64,000 bases of DNA, taken from NCBI GenBank assembly GCA_041394985.1, contig JAWLBI010000001.1, positions 2,108,001-2,172,000 on the forward strand. Reading direction: 5' to 3'. This document shows, in pieces, positions 17,384 through 26,132 of the stretch. This DNA comes from JAGLON01 sp041394985. GTDB lineage: Bacteria > Zixibacteria > MSB-5A5 > GN15 > JAAZOE01. The notes under the pieces are model-generated. The model did not search any database, was not told the origin of the DNA, and saw only the letters and a program-made list of their open reading frames with translations. How positions within the stretch are numbered: position 1 is the first letter of the stretch; the number at the start of each line of letters is the position of its first letter. The position numbers and the translations under genes are program-made.

Positions 17384-17884
17384 ATGAAGAGCATTTCGAA
17401 CGATCGAGGAATTACACTGGTGGAACTGATGGTTATCGTGGTCATCATTGGTATCGTTTCCGCCATGGCGTTTCCTAATTTTTCGCAGGCGATTAACCGC
17501 TTGCGGTTCAAAGGCGCGGCTCGAGATATCGTATCGACAATGCGTCTGGCCCGCTCAAATGCCATTACCCAAAAGCAGCCATACGGCGTCTATTTCGACC
17601 AGGATGACATGACGGTGACGTCTTTTCTTGATTTGGTAAATCCGGCCGGTGGTTCATTTGAATCCGGTGATTCCGTTTTGGCCGTCGATTCGCTGCCTGA
17701 TGATTTTGTAGCCCTCGGGACCAGTTTTGGCGGAGCGATAGTCTATAATCCAAACGGCACGGCCTCGTCAACGGGGAGCGTCAATTTCGTTTCTCATCCC
17801 AGTGATGGGGGCGTAAATATTTGTTCGGTCAGCGTGTTAGCCTCGACCGGCCGGACAAAGATGGGAGATATATATAATTACTAA
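17384..17884 (+). CDS. type IV pilin-like / GspH-FimT pseudopilin
   Basis: Class III signal: a short leader ending in Gly, then 'ITLVELMVIVVIIGIVSAMA', the hydrophobic N-terminal helix with the essential Glu5. The prepilin peptidase would cut after 'NDRG'. The following 'AINRLRFKGAARDIVSTMRLARSNAI' is characteristic of GspH/FimT minor pseudopilins rather than major pilins. The C-terminal part is a beta-rich head of about 110 residues. The ATG at 17384 is used; upstream codons are not conserved. It lies just upstream of pilM and is separated from it by a terminator-like hairpin, so it may be transcribed on its own. Confidence 0.88.
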   Translation: MKSISNDRGITLVELMVIVVIIGIVSAMAFPNFSQAINRLRFKGAARDIVSTMRLARSNAITQKQPYGVYFDQDDMTVTSFLDLVNPAGGSFESGDSVLAVDSLPDDFVALGTSFGGAIVYNPNGTASSTGSVNFVSHPSDGGVNICSVSVLASTGRTKMGDIYNY

Positions 17885-17928
17885 AAATAAAGGCGCAGAA
17901 ACATAGCTCCCTCCTTCTCATCCTCCGT

Positions 17929-17956
17929 GGGGCTTCGGTCAATCCGAGGCCCCTTT
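17929..17956 (+). terminator. terminator-like hairpin after the pilin gene
   Basis: Ten-base stem GGGGCTTCGG / CCGAGGCCCC (one T-G pair), five-base loop, then a short T run. The T run is weak, so readthrough into pilM is possible. Confidence 0.6.
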
Positions 17957-18145
17957 AATACGTTGGGTTAAAATAAATTACGGAAAACAGTTAAGACTTA
18001 ATCCCATAATGCCGAAGAGATAACAAAGTCGTCGTCTCTGCAAATAGTTTGCCGCCGAGGCAAAATGCGTAAAGTAGTAAATTATTTGCAATTTGAGACG
18101 ATACAAGAAAATGAAAAAGCACAGTTAACATAAGAAGAGTGAACC

Positions 18146-19198
18146 ATGCTATTTTCACGAGGCAGCAAGACTACCGTCGGGCTTGACATCGGCGCGAATT
18201 CGGTCAAGATGGTCAGGCTCACGCAATCGAAGAATGGTTATGTCGTCAATTCAATGGCGGTACGTGAGCTTCCGCCTGAGGCGATCGTCAGTGACGAAAT
18301 TCGTGACCGGGAAGCGGTGATTTTCTGCATTCAATCCGTGATGGATGAGTGCGACGTCGCCGTGAAAGATGTCGTCGTTTCGTTGTCCGGCCATGCCCTG
18401 ATTACCGACAAGTTGGTAATCGACCACAAGGCCGGAGCCGAGGCGGAACAGGCGATTTTATTCGAAGCGGAACAGCGCTCGCCGTTCGATGTCGAAGACG
18501 TCGCGCTGGATCACCACGTCATTCGTGTCAATGAGGACACGAAGAAGATGGAAGTTCTGCTGGTTGCCGCCCGCAAGGAATTTCTGGAAGGCTACATTTC
18601 GCTGATTATGGATTGTGGTCTCACTCCGGTGATCGTCGATACCGATTCGTTCGCGATGTATAACGCGTACGTCAACAATTACGACGTCGACCCGAACCGA
18701 ACGATCGCTCTGGTGAATCTCGGTCAGGACGTGACGAACGTCCTTTATTTGAAAGACGGTCACTATCATTCGACGCGCGATGTCGCGGTCGGAACGCGGT
18801 CGATTTTCAATGCCATTCAGCACGAATTCCGACTCAATCATGAATTGACAACGAAGGCGATCCAGGGCGAGATGGAAGGCTCCATCGACCAGGATATGCT
18901 GAAGGCGACGATCGTATCGTCGGCCGAGGAAACCATTAACGGTCTGGAACTGGCGTTCAACTATTTCAAGTCCCAGGCCAATACGGAAAACATCGAGTGG
19001 ATGGTCCTCTCGGGAGGCGGCGCCCTGGTGCCGTATCTGCCGGAATACCTGCAGTCCAAGCTGCAGATTCCTCTGGAGATTTTCAATCCGCTTCGCAATG
19101 TGGAATATGATCCGGAACGGTTGGAAGGCTTGCAGCCGGAAAAAATCGCTCCGCTGTTAACGGTACCGATTGGGATGGCTATGAGGAAAGTAGGGTAG
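18146..19198 (+). CDS. pilM: type IV pilus assembly protein PilM
   Basis: Actin-like cytoplasmic ATPase fold that binds the N-terminal tail of PilN and links the pilus motor to the alignment complex. The phosphate 1 motif 'GLDIGANSVKMVRL' is at residues 12-25, the second phosphate loop follows 'RTIALVNLGQDVTNVLYL', and the adenosine motif is 'MVLSGGGALVPYL'. The 350-residue length is typical. It is the first gene of pilMNOPQ; the next start follows three bases after the stop. Confidence 0.96.
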   Translation: MLFSRGSKTTVGLDIGANSVKMVRLTQSKNGYVVNSMAVRELPPEAIVSDEIRDREAVIFCIQSVMDECDVAVKDVVVSLSGHALITDKLVIDHKAGAEAEQAILFEAEQRSPFDVEDVALDHHVIRVNEDTKKMEVLLVAARKEFLEGYISLIMDCGLTPVIVDTDSFAMYNAYVNNYDVDPNRTIALVNLGQDVTNVLYLKDGHYHSTRDVAVGTRSIFNAIQHEFRLNHELTTKAIQGEMEGSIDQDMLKATIVSSAEETINGLELAFNYFKSQANTENIEWMVLSGGGALVPYLPEYLQSKLQIPLEIFNPLRNVEYDPERLEGLQPEKIAPLLTVPIGMAMRKVG

Positions 19199-19201
19199 AC
19201 C

Positions 19202-19879
19202 ATGGAAATGATTCAAATAAATCTACTCCCCAAGGAATTCCGTAAACGCTCCGGCAAGCTCAGTCTCGGCAAAACCGGGTATTACGCCATCGGTGCGGTC
19301 GTCGGCGTTATTCTGATGATTGCCTCGATAAGCGGATACCAGATGTACCAGCTCAAGGAACTGGAGAAGAAAATGGAAATTGCCCGTTTTCGTACCCAGC
19401 AATTGCAGAAGGACATCACCGTGGTTGATGCCTTGATCGACGTCAAGGAGAAGCTGGTCAAGCGCATGGAGGCGGTCAATCGTTTGGACCGTCACCGGAC
19501 CGTTTGGGTGCGGATTCTCGAAGACGTATCACGCCAGGTGCCCGAGTTCATGTGGCTGTCGCTGTTTGAGGAGTCCCGGACTCCCGCTCCGAAAGCCGAC
19601 ACGACCGGTGCACAGCAGCCGATGGCTCTGGCGACGACAAAGCCGATCAGCCTGGAAGGATTCTCGTTTACGCTCAATTCGCTGGCGAATTTCATGATCA
19701 ACATGATGCGCTCGAATTACTTCTCGGATATCGAGATGGAGTCGGTTGAGGAAGTCATGATCCAGGAGCAGAAAGCTTACAATTATAGAGTACATGCAAC
19801 GGTTCACTATTTATCCGACGAGGAGCTTGAAAAACTTCTTGTACAGGAATCCGGTCCCGATTTGCTGGCGGGATATTAA
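19202..19879 (+). CDS. pilN: type IV pilus inner-membrane protein PilN
   Basis: The N-terminus 'MEMIQINLLPKEFR' carries the 'INLLP' motif that docks into PilM. One membrane helix spans about 26-47, followed by a coiled coil (48-95) and a periplasmic ferredoxin-like domain. At 225 residues it is slightly longer than the usual 180-200, the extra length being an Ala/Pro/Thr-rich insert around residues 122-145. It forms heterodimers with PilO. Confidence 0.93.
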   Translation: MEMIQINLLPKEFRKRSGKLSLGKTGYYAIGAVVGVILMIASISGYQMYQLKELEKKMEIARFRTQQLQKDITVVDALIDVKEKLVKRMEAVNRLDRHRTVWVRILEDVSRQVPEFMWLSLFEESRTPAPKADTTGAQQPMALATTKPISLEGFSFTLNSLANFMINMMRSNYFSDIEMESVEEVMIQEQKAYNYRVHATVHYLSDEELEKLLVQESGPDLLAGY

Positions 19880-19895
19880 AGGGAGATAGAGGGAG

Positions 19896-20507
19896 ATGGA
19901 TTTTAAAGATCCCAAAGTACAAAAGATTGCGCTCGGCTGCCTTGCCTTCTTCATCGTCGTCTATTTCTGGTACTCGCGTGTGTATACGCCTCAGGCCAAT
20001 TCGATCGAGTCGAAGCAGCGCGAATATCAGACGATGATTACGAATCTGCGCAACGTCGAGATGAAATCGAAATCGCTCGAAGCCTTAAAGGCAGAGTACG
20101 AATCCCTCCTTGCGAAATATCGTGAGGTCGAGCAGTTGTTGCCGGAAGTGAAGATGGTGCCGTCGTTTTTAGTTCAGTTACACACGGCGTCGTCGCTGAC
20201 GGGCACGAAAATCGTTTCGATTACTCCGCAGGCGGTACAGTCGGAGTCATTCTATAATATCGCCTCGTACGACATCGAGCTGACCGGCGGATATCATGAG
20301 TTCGGTAAGTTTATCAGCTACATTGCCAACTTCCCGTTCATCGTCAATGTCAGCAACATGCGGCTCGAGACCGCGGCTCCGGCCGGCGGTTTCAAAGAAG
20401 TCCAGGATGACAAGATGGAACAGGACAAGAACACCGTTTCCGCCCGTTTCACACTGTCAACCTATTATGTCAAAGCAGAAGAACGGCTCGACGAGCTGGA
20501 AATATAA
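19896..20507 (+). CDS. pilO: type IV pilus inner-membrane protein PilO
   Basis: One membrane helix (about 8-25), a coiled coil (30-75) and a periplasmic ferredoxin-like domain with the typical 'VPSFLVQLHTASSLTGTKI' and 'GGYHEFGKFISYIANF' segments. It pairs with PilN and contacts PilP. Length 203 residues is normal. It has an AGGGAGATAGAGGGAG ribosome binding region just before the ATG. Confidence 0.94.
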   Translation: MDFKDPKVQKIALGCLAFFIVVYFWYSRVYTPQANSIESKQREYQTMITNLRNVEMKSKSLEALKAEYESLLAKYREVEQLLPEVKMVPSFLVQLHTASSLTGTKIVSITPQAVQSESFYNIASYDIELTGGYHEFGKFISYIANFPFIVNVSNMRLETAAPAGGFKEVQDDKMEQDKNTVSARFTLSTYYVKAEERLDELEI

Positions 20508-20523
20508 GTTGGAGAACGTGACC

Positions 20524-22383
20524 ATGTCCGGCACAAGCAGAAAAATAGCAACACTCACCGGCATTCTTCTTATTGCCGCCTCATTAGTGTGGGCGGGGCC
20601 GACGCATGTGAACAAGCTGCAGTTGTCGCATGAAGGCAATTTTACGGTATTGACCGTTGAAGGCGATGGCGTTATCCGTACCGCCCATCAATCGGTCGAG
20701 GCCAAGGAAGGCAAGCCGTTCCGGATAGTCCTGGACTGTCTCGCGTCGCGGCATATGCTGCCTGAAAAGGCGTATGCGGATTTACCGTCGTGCGTGATTA
20801 CGAACATTCGTACGTCGCAGTATGCGGTGACTCCCGAAGAAGTCGTTCGTATCGTCCTCGATCTCCGCGAAGAGTCGGTGTATCGGGTCGAGCAGAACGG
20901 CAACCGCGTGCAGGTAATGGTCTCGGATACCAAGACGCCTGCTTTTACCGCCTGGCGTAGCGACGCACAGACTCAGGAAACGCAGTCTCCGGCTCCTGTC
21001 GTCGCGCAGAAGGCCGAACCGACGCCTGCCAAGTCCGAGCAGCAGACCGTTTCGCCAAAGAAACCGTCCATCGTTATAGCGAATGCCTCGGAAATGCCGA
21101 AGCCGTCGGTTGCGACGAAGCAGGAAGCAAAGCCTGCCGTCGTTAAGGAAGAGGCCCCGAAACCCAAGGCTGAAGTTGTGGAAGTAACCAAACAGCAGCC
21201 GCGCGCTGTGGCCCAGAATTCCGAATCGTCTGTCGAGCGGGATACCCCGATTGACAGCAAACCGGTACCGCTACAGGTTAAGCTCGGCCTGACCGATGGA
21301 ACGCCTTCCGGCGCCAAGCCGCAGGTTGCGGAAAAACAAAGCCAGCCTGAGCAAAAGCCTGCTCCGGTCGTGGCACAGAATAATCAGGACCAGACCCAAA
21401 AACCTGCACCGGCTAAGACCCAAGTCGTCGAGCAGCCGAAAAAGCAGGAAACAACGGTAGCCAAGGTCGAAGAGCCGAAGCAGCAGGTTGAACAGCCGAA
21501 GCCGGCCGTTCCGAGCGTACAGAAGAAGCCGTCAATTTTGGCGCATCGCGATACACAGGTGAAGGAACCGGTTAAAGTGAATCCGAATATCACGAATGAC
21601 ACGATTCGGCGTGCCGTCGCGTTTGCCTCGTACGATCAAAGCACCGATAATCCTCCGCGGCCGGGTGATGAACCCAAGCCGAAGGAAGTGAAAAACGAAG
21701 AGGCCGAAAAACCGGCTCAGATAGAAAAGCCGCAGGCCAAACCGAAAGAAAAGACGAACACGGCTTCCGATATGGAAGACGAAAAGGCCAAACTGCGTCC
21801 GGCTCCCAGTTCACCGGTAGAGAAGCCGGTACTGGCGAAATCCGCCGAATCGCAGAAGCCTGAGGCTCCGGCGCCGAAGAAGATTACATCGCTTCCGGCT
21901 CCGAAGGAAGAAGATCACAAAACGACTGCCGCTGTGGATAATACTGAGTCCGTGCCGCAGCCGGGACCGGCCGCCAAGAAGCAGCCGTCGCGCTTCCGCC
22001 GCGATGCGGCGCAGTCCGCCCGGTTGAAACAGGCTCAGGTCGTTCAGTTCCCGCAGCGAATAGTAATTAAATATAAAGGTGCGAGTGGTCGGGATCCGTT
22101 CAAGTCCCTTATTGATATCGAAAAGCAATCGAATGGTCGGGTCGATTTGAACAAGATTCCGAATATTGAAACCCTGCATCTCGTCGGTGTCATCGAATCC
22201 ACTCAAAAGGGCGGCAAAGATGCCGCATTGATGGAAGACCGCGATGGGATCGGTTATATCCTGAAGACCGGTGATCGCGTGCGCAACGGGTATGTCGCAC
22301 AGATCGACGAACATGCCGTGTATTTCCAGATTACGGAATATGGCTGGAGTCGGACGGTCGTCAAAGAAATGGAAAAAGAATAA
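20524..22383 (+). CDS. pilP: PilP with an N-terminal AMIN domain and a long disordered spacer
   Basis: An unusual 619-residue PilP. After a signal peptide (about 1-22), residues 23-140 form an AMIN domain ('RTAHQSVEAKEGKPFRIVLD' and following strands), which normally sits on PilQ. Residues about 145-510 are low-complexity, rich in Pro, Lys, Glu, Gln and Ala, and should be disordered. The C-terminal 100 residues are the true PilP domain ('GRDPFKSL', 'LHLVGVIES', 'GYILKTGDRVRNGYV'). No lipobox is visible, whereas classical PilP is a lipoprotein of about 175 residues. The spacer could reach across the peptidoglycan from the PilNO complex to the secretin. I chose the ATG at 20524, in the expected operon position. 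Confidence 0.9.
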   Translation: MSGTSRKIATLTGILLIAASLVWAGPTHVNKLQLSHEGNFTVLTVEGDGVIRTAHQSVEAKEGKPFRIVLDCLASRHMLPEKAYADLPSCVITNIRTSQYAVTPEEVVRIVLDLREESVYRVEQNGNRVQVMVSDTKTPAFTAWRSDAQTQETQSPAPVVAQKAEPTPAKSEQQTVSPKKPSIVIANASEMPKPSVATKQEAKPAVVKEEAPKPKAEVVEVTKQQPRAVAQNSESSVERDTPIDSKPVPLQVKLGLTDGTPSGAKPQVAEKQSQPEQKPAPVVAQNNQDQTQKPAPAKTQVVEQPKKQETTVAKVEEPKQQVEQPKPAVPSVQKKPSILAHRDTQVKEPVKVNPNITNDTIRRAVAFASYDQSTDNPPRPGDEPKPKEVKNEEAEKPAQIEKPQAKPKEKTNTASDMEDEKAKLRPAPSSPVEKPVLAKSAESQKPEAPAPKKITSLPAPKEEDHKTTAAVDNTESVPQPGPAAKKQPSRFRRDAAQSARLKQAQVVQFPQRIVIKYKGASGRDPFKSLIDIEKQSNGRVDLNKIPNIETLHLVGVIESTQKGGKDAALMEDRDGIGYILKTGDRVRNGYVAQIDEHAVYFQITEYGWSRTVVKEMEKE

Positions 22384-22406
22384 TGTTTTATAGAGAGGGT
22401 AGTCTG

Positions 22407-23744
22407 ATGCGTAGACTGGGAAAAACAGTGCAACTATTCTTCAGCGTACTGTTTTTACTGACCATCATGGTTTCGCTGACCGCCGCTGATACGACGGAGC
22501 AGCTGGAGCCGATCAAGGTAGTAAATTTTCAGGCGGCAGAAATCCGCTCGGTCATCCGTTTTCTGGCCGATTACGGTAAAATTAACGTCGTCGTGGCTCC
22601 GGCCGTAGCCGGTAATGTCACGATTTCGTTGACCAATGTGACCTGGCAGAATGCGCTCGAGATCATCGGCCGTACCTATGATCTGGCTATCATATACGAA
22701 GATGCCGGATACATTCGGGTGCTTCCGGCCGAGGATTATCGGAAGGAAATGACCGAGGAGCGCAAACATCATGTCGAGCAGAAGAAGCTGGTCGACCTGG
22801 ATACGAAGATTATCCGGGTGAACAACTCGACGGCTGAGAGTATCGTCGACGCTGTGAAATCGCTTCTGTCCGATCGCGGTAAGGCGACCGCCGATCCACG
22901 CACCAATTCCATCATTCTTCAGGAAATTCCTGAGAATATGGAGCGGGTGATGGAATATGTGACGAATCTCGATCAGCCGCCGCGGCAGATTCGTATTTCG
23001 GCGCAGCTTCTCGAAGTCAGTTCGCGTGAGCTCTCCGAAATGGGTATCGACTGGACCTCTCATGGCGCCAGTGGCGATATCACCACGCTGCCGACCGATG
23101 ATATGTACGGTGACGGAGTCGAGGGCGACATCGCCGCCCAGACATACCATCAGGCGTCCCAGTACCTTGACCAGGTCGGTTCGCCGGCCGGAACCTTCTG
23201 GGTCCGCACGATACATGACGATTGGGATCTCGAAGCCAAGGTGTCTGCTCTTGTATCCGAGGGGCGAGGAAAGATAATCGCGCATCCGGAAATTACAACG
23301 ATTGATAATTCCGAAGCGCGCATCCAGATGGGGCAAAAAGTACCGATTAAGCAGTTTGACCAGGCCGGTAATACGGTTATCAGTTTCGAAGAGATCGGCA
23401 CGCTGTTGAAGGTCACGCCGCATATCACATCGGATAACAAGGTGCTGATGTATCTGCGACCGGAACGTTCGACATATGAATATGACGCGAACGGCGTTAT
23501 TATCAATACCTCGAATGCCGAAACCAATGTCGTCGTGTTCAACGGCCAGACGGCCGTTATCGGCGGATTGACGACGCAGGATGAAGTCGAGTCGGAGATC
23601 GGTATTCCGGTGTTGAAGGATATCCCGCTTATCGGAAATCTGTTCAAATACGTGAAGAAAGATGTTCAGAATCGTGATTTGGTGATTTTCGTCACCCCTA
23701 CGATTGTCGATGATTTTGCCTCCGTGGAACCGGAGTTGCCGTAA
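22407..23744 (+). CDS. pilQ: type IV pilus secretin PilQ, short form without AMIN domains
   Basis: Outer-membrane channel for the pilus. From the ATG at 22407 (ribosome binding site GAGAGGG) it has 445 residues: signal peptide, one STN/N0 domain (about 40-105, 'NFQAAEIRSVIRFLADYGKI'), one N1 domain (about 125-205, 'IIRVNNSTAESIVDAVKSLL'), and the secretin core ('EARIQMGQKVPI', 'GTLLKVTPHI', 'VGGL'-type 'AVIGGLTTQDE', 'IPLIGNLFK'). The usual AMIN domains are absent; one is found on the neighbouring PilP instead. An alternative ATG at 22383 overlaps the pilP stop but would only lengthen the leader. It is followed by a strong terminator. Confidence 0.93.
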   Translation: MRRLGKTVQLFFSVLFLLTIMVSLTAADTTEQLEPIKVVNFQAAEIRSVIRFLADYGKINVVVAPAVAGNVTISLTNVTWQNALEIIGRTYDLAIIYEDAGYIRVLPAEDYRKEMTEERKHHVEQKKLVDLDTKIIRVNNSTAESIVDAVKSLLSDRGKATADPRTNSIILQEIPENMERVMEYVTNLDQPPRQIRISAQLLEVSSRELSEMGIDWTSHGASGDITTLPTDDMYGDGVEGDIAAQTYHQASQYLDQVGSPAGTFWVRTIHDDWDLEAKVSALVSEGRGKIIAHPEITTIDNSEARIQMGQKVPIKQFDQAGNTVISFEEIGTLLKVTPHITSDNKVLMYLRPERSTYEYDANGVIINTSNAETNVVVFNGQTAVIGGLTTQDEVESEIGIPVLKDIPLIGNLFKYVKKDVQNRDLVIFVTPTIVDDFASVEPELP

Positions 23745-23767
23745 AATCGTCAAGGCGAGGTTGAAAA

Positions 23768-23795
23768 ATCCCCCCGTACATGCGGGGGGATTTTG
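23768..23795 (+). terminator. terminator after pilMNOPQ
   Basis: Nine-base stem (ATCCCCCCG at 23768-23776 with CGGGGGGAT at 23783-23791), six-base loop, then four T. Confidence 0.85.
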
Positions 23796-23869
23796 TTGAA
23801 GGTAAGATTTCTGCGAGCGTAACCGTGAATGATAACAATTTAAGAATCTTGTAAGAATAGGGAGTCGTT

Positions 23870-25993
23870 ATGTCATTGCTTCGTAATTCAAGTCGTGTCC
23901 CGGTTGTATTACTGGGCATCTTCTTGTTGGCATTGCTTACAATAACCGGCTGTGAAACAACGAAAGAACCGACCTCGTCAGGGGGGGGCGGTACGACAAC
24001 CGGCGATGTGAACTTAAGCCAGCCGACGGCAACGCCGTCCGCTTTTGATCAGGGATCGACGACGATCGTCACCATTACCGCGACCGATGCGGATAGTGAA
24101 TTGTTACCCGGAGTACAGGTAACATTTGCCGTCACGCCGGTTTCCGCGGGCACATTTAATCCGACGACCGCGACGACCGACGCCTATGGCGTTGCATCGA
24201 CGATCTTTACCGCGGCTCAGTCGGGAACATTCCAGATTACCGGTACGGATGGTACGACAACGTCTGCGTACGTCAATATTAACGTCAATTCATCGGCGCA
24301 GCAGACTTCCGGAAACCTGAGCATGAACATTACGCCGTCGCTGTTGACGGCCGACGGCTCATCAAATGCGACCGTCATCGTGCATGTATCAGATGAAGAG
24401 TCAAATCCGGCTCCCGACTCAACGATAGTCAAGCTGACCTGCGGTGAGCGGTTCGATGATGTCGACGGCAACGGTTATTATTCGACCGGTGATTCGCTGA
24501 TGTTCGACTTTAATGCAAATGATACGTGGGATCCGATTGGTGTTATCCCCTCAGTTGCATACACGCAGGCCGGTTCGATCGCTGTGGCGTACACCGCCGG
24601 CAGCGAAGCGACGACATCGTACATTAAAGCGACCGTTACCGGTACGACCGATTTTGACGGTTCCGTCGAGGCGTCGATTCAGTTGACTCCGGATGCGACG
24701 ATTTATGCCATCGAATTGTCAACCGATGTGACCGGCATTCAGGTCCGTCATACCGGCGGTCTCGAATTTACCGATTTAAAAGCAATTTGTTATGATGTCG
24801 CCGGTAATCGCGTACCGGAAGGCGTCACAGTCAATTTCTCGATTTCCAATGGCCCCGGTGGCGGCGAAAATATTAATGGCCAAGGAGCTGGTCCTGTGAC
24901 GGCCATTACGAATTCCAACGGTATTGCAACCGTTCAGGTGTGGGCAGGTACGATCTCCGGAACGCTCAGGCTGTATGCCAGCGCCGGATCAGTGCTTTCA
25001 AATGCGGCCTTCGTGTCGGTGTTTGCGGGTCCTCCGTATTACATCGCGGTCGGATCCGACTTCTGTAATATGGACGGCTGGAATACCGTCAACCGCGAGT
25101 TGTATGTCGACGCTGTGGTCTCCGATATTTATCACAACCCGGTGCAGGATTCGGTCGTCGTGTACTTTACGGTCGATGAAGGCGTAATCGATGCCTACGG
25201 CATCACGCAGGATTCCAGCGGTGTTGCGCAGGCGATTTTCCGCACCGGTGAGCCGCAGGTCGATGGTCGCGTCTGGGTATGGGGTGAAACATCCGGCGGA
25301 ACGGTAGTCGGTTCGACGATGTTTATCAACAGCTATATCCCGTCCTCGATCACGGCTACAATGTCGCCGCAAATGCTTTCGGCCAATGGCGAATCGGAAG
25401 CTACCTTCTGGGCCGACGTTCGCGACCTGAATAACAACTTTGTTATTGATGAGACCGAAGTGACAACCAAGACGTTGTATGGTACCGCGAATGGCGGCGG
25501 AACATCTGATGGATGTAATGCCTCGATTTTCGAAGGCTCATATATGTCACCGGTGTTGAAACAGGACTATTCCATGACCGGCGGCAATGACGATGGTATC
25601 GGCGGTATCGATGTTATCACGATCCGCAGCGGTTTCGCCAGCACGTATGTCGTCTGTACGCTGACGACCGGTACGTCGTTCTATGATGAATCAGGTGTGT
25701 CGCTCGACGCGTCCTCGGTTCCGTACGGTGCGACCGGTATACCGATCCGTGCCGTCATTAAGGATCGCGCCGGCAATCCGCTGGGCGACCATACCCTGAC
25801 TGCTACGATCAGTAGTGGGACTATGACGACTGCGACATCCGAGACGAATACGTACGGTGAAGCGTATGATTTCCGTTTCTCGGCTCCGGCCGACAGTACG
25901 GGCGGTACGAAGGGATTGATTACAATTACCGATACCGATCCGCGCGGTGGCAATCTCGTTATGACAACGACGGTAACATTCTCAAACGAATAA
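23870..25993 (+). CDS. lipoprotein with bacterial Ig-like (Big_1/invasin type) repeats
   Basis: A 707-residue exported protein. The lipobox 'LTITGC' places the lipidated cysteine at residue 27, followed by a Ser/Gly/Thr linker encoded partly by a G8 run (23981-23988). The mature protein is a string of about five Ig-like beta domains of roughly 90-100 residues, each with the Big_1 pattern ('GVQVTFAV...GVASTIFTA', 'GVTVNFSI...GIATVQVWA', 'DSVVVYFTV...GVAQAIFRT', 'HTLTATISSGTM'). Such proteins are surface stalks or adhesins. The location just after pilQ suggests a link to pilus or attachment, but it has its own start region between two terminators. Ribosome binding site AGGGAG. Confidence 0.85.
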   Translation: MSLLRNSSRVPVVLLGIFLLALLTITGCETTKEPTSSGGGGTTTGDVNLSQPTATPSAFDQGSTTIVTITATDADSELLPGVQVTFAVTPVSAGTFNPTTATTDAYGVASTIFTAAQSGTFQITGTDGTTTSAYVNINVNSSAQQTSGNLSMNITPSLLTADGSSNATVIVHVSDEESNPAPDSTIVKLTCGERFDDVDGNGYYSTGDSLMFDFNANDTWDPIGVIPSVAYTQAGSIAVAYTAGSEATTSYIKATVTGTTDFDGSVEASIQLTPDATIYAIELSTDVTGIQVRHTGGLEFTDLKAICYDVAGNRVPEGVTVNFSISNGPGGGENINGQGAGPVTAITNSNGIATVQVWAGTISGTLRLYASAGSVLSNAAFVSVFAGPPYYIAVGSDFCNMDGWNTVNRELYVDAVVSDIYHNPVQDSVVVYFTVDEGVIDAYGITQDSSGVAQAIFRTGEPQVDGRVWVWGETSGGTVVGSTMFINSYIPSSITATMSPQMLSANGESEATFWADVRDLNNNFVIDETEVTTKTLYGTANGGGTSDGCNASIFEGSYMSPVLKQDYSMTGGNDDGIGGIDVITIRSGFASTYVVCTLTTGTSFYDESGVSLDASSVPYGATGIPIRAVIKDRAGNPLGDHTLTATISSGTMTTATSETNTYGEAYDFRFSAPADSTGGTKGLITITDTDPRGGNLVMTTTVTFSNE

Positions 25994-26017
25994 ATTGACA
26001 CGTTGATAGCGACTCTC

Positions 26018-26047
26018 AAGGCGCCGGAGTAATCCGGCGCCTTTTTT
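26018..26047 (+). terminator. terminator after the Ig-domain lipoprotein
   Basis: Eleven-base perfect stem AAGGCGCCGGA / TCCGGCGCCTT with a four-base loop, followed by a T run. Confidence 0.9.
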
Positions 26048-26132
26048 GTGTTAATTACCAGTTACTTACAAAATACTTTCGCGCGCGCCGCCGAATTCGT
26101 ATATTTGATCGGGAACTTCGTATTTACTGGAA

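Noticed and set aside
22455..23753. 432-codon minus-strand frame over pilQ
   Set aside because: Antisense to a secretin with clear domains; no ribosome binding site or family pattern.
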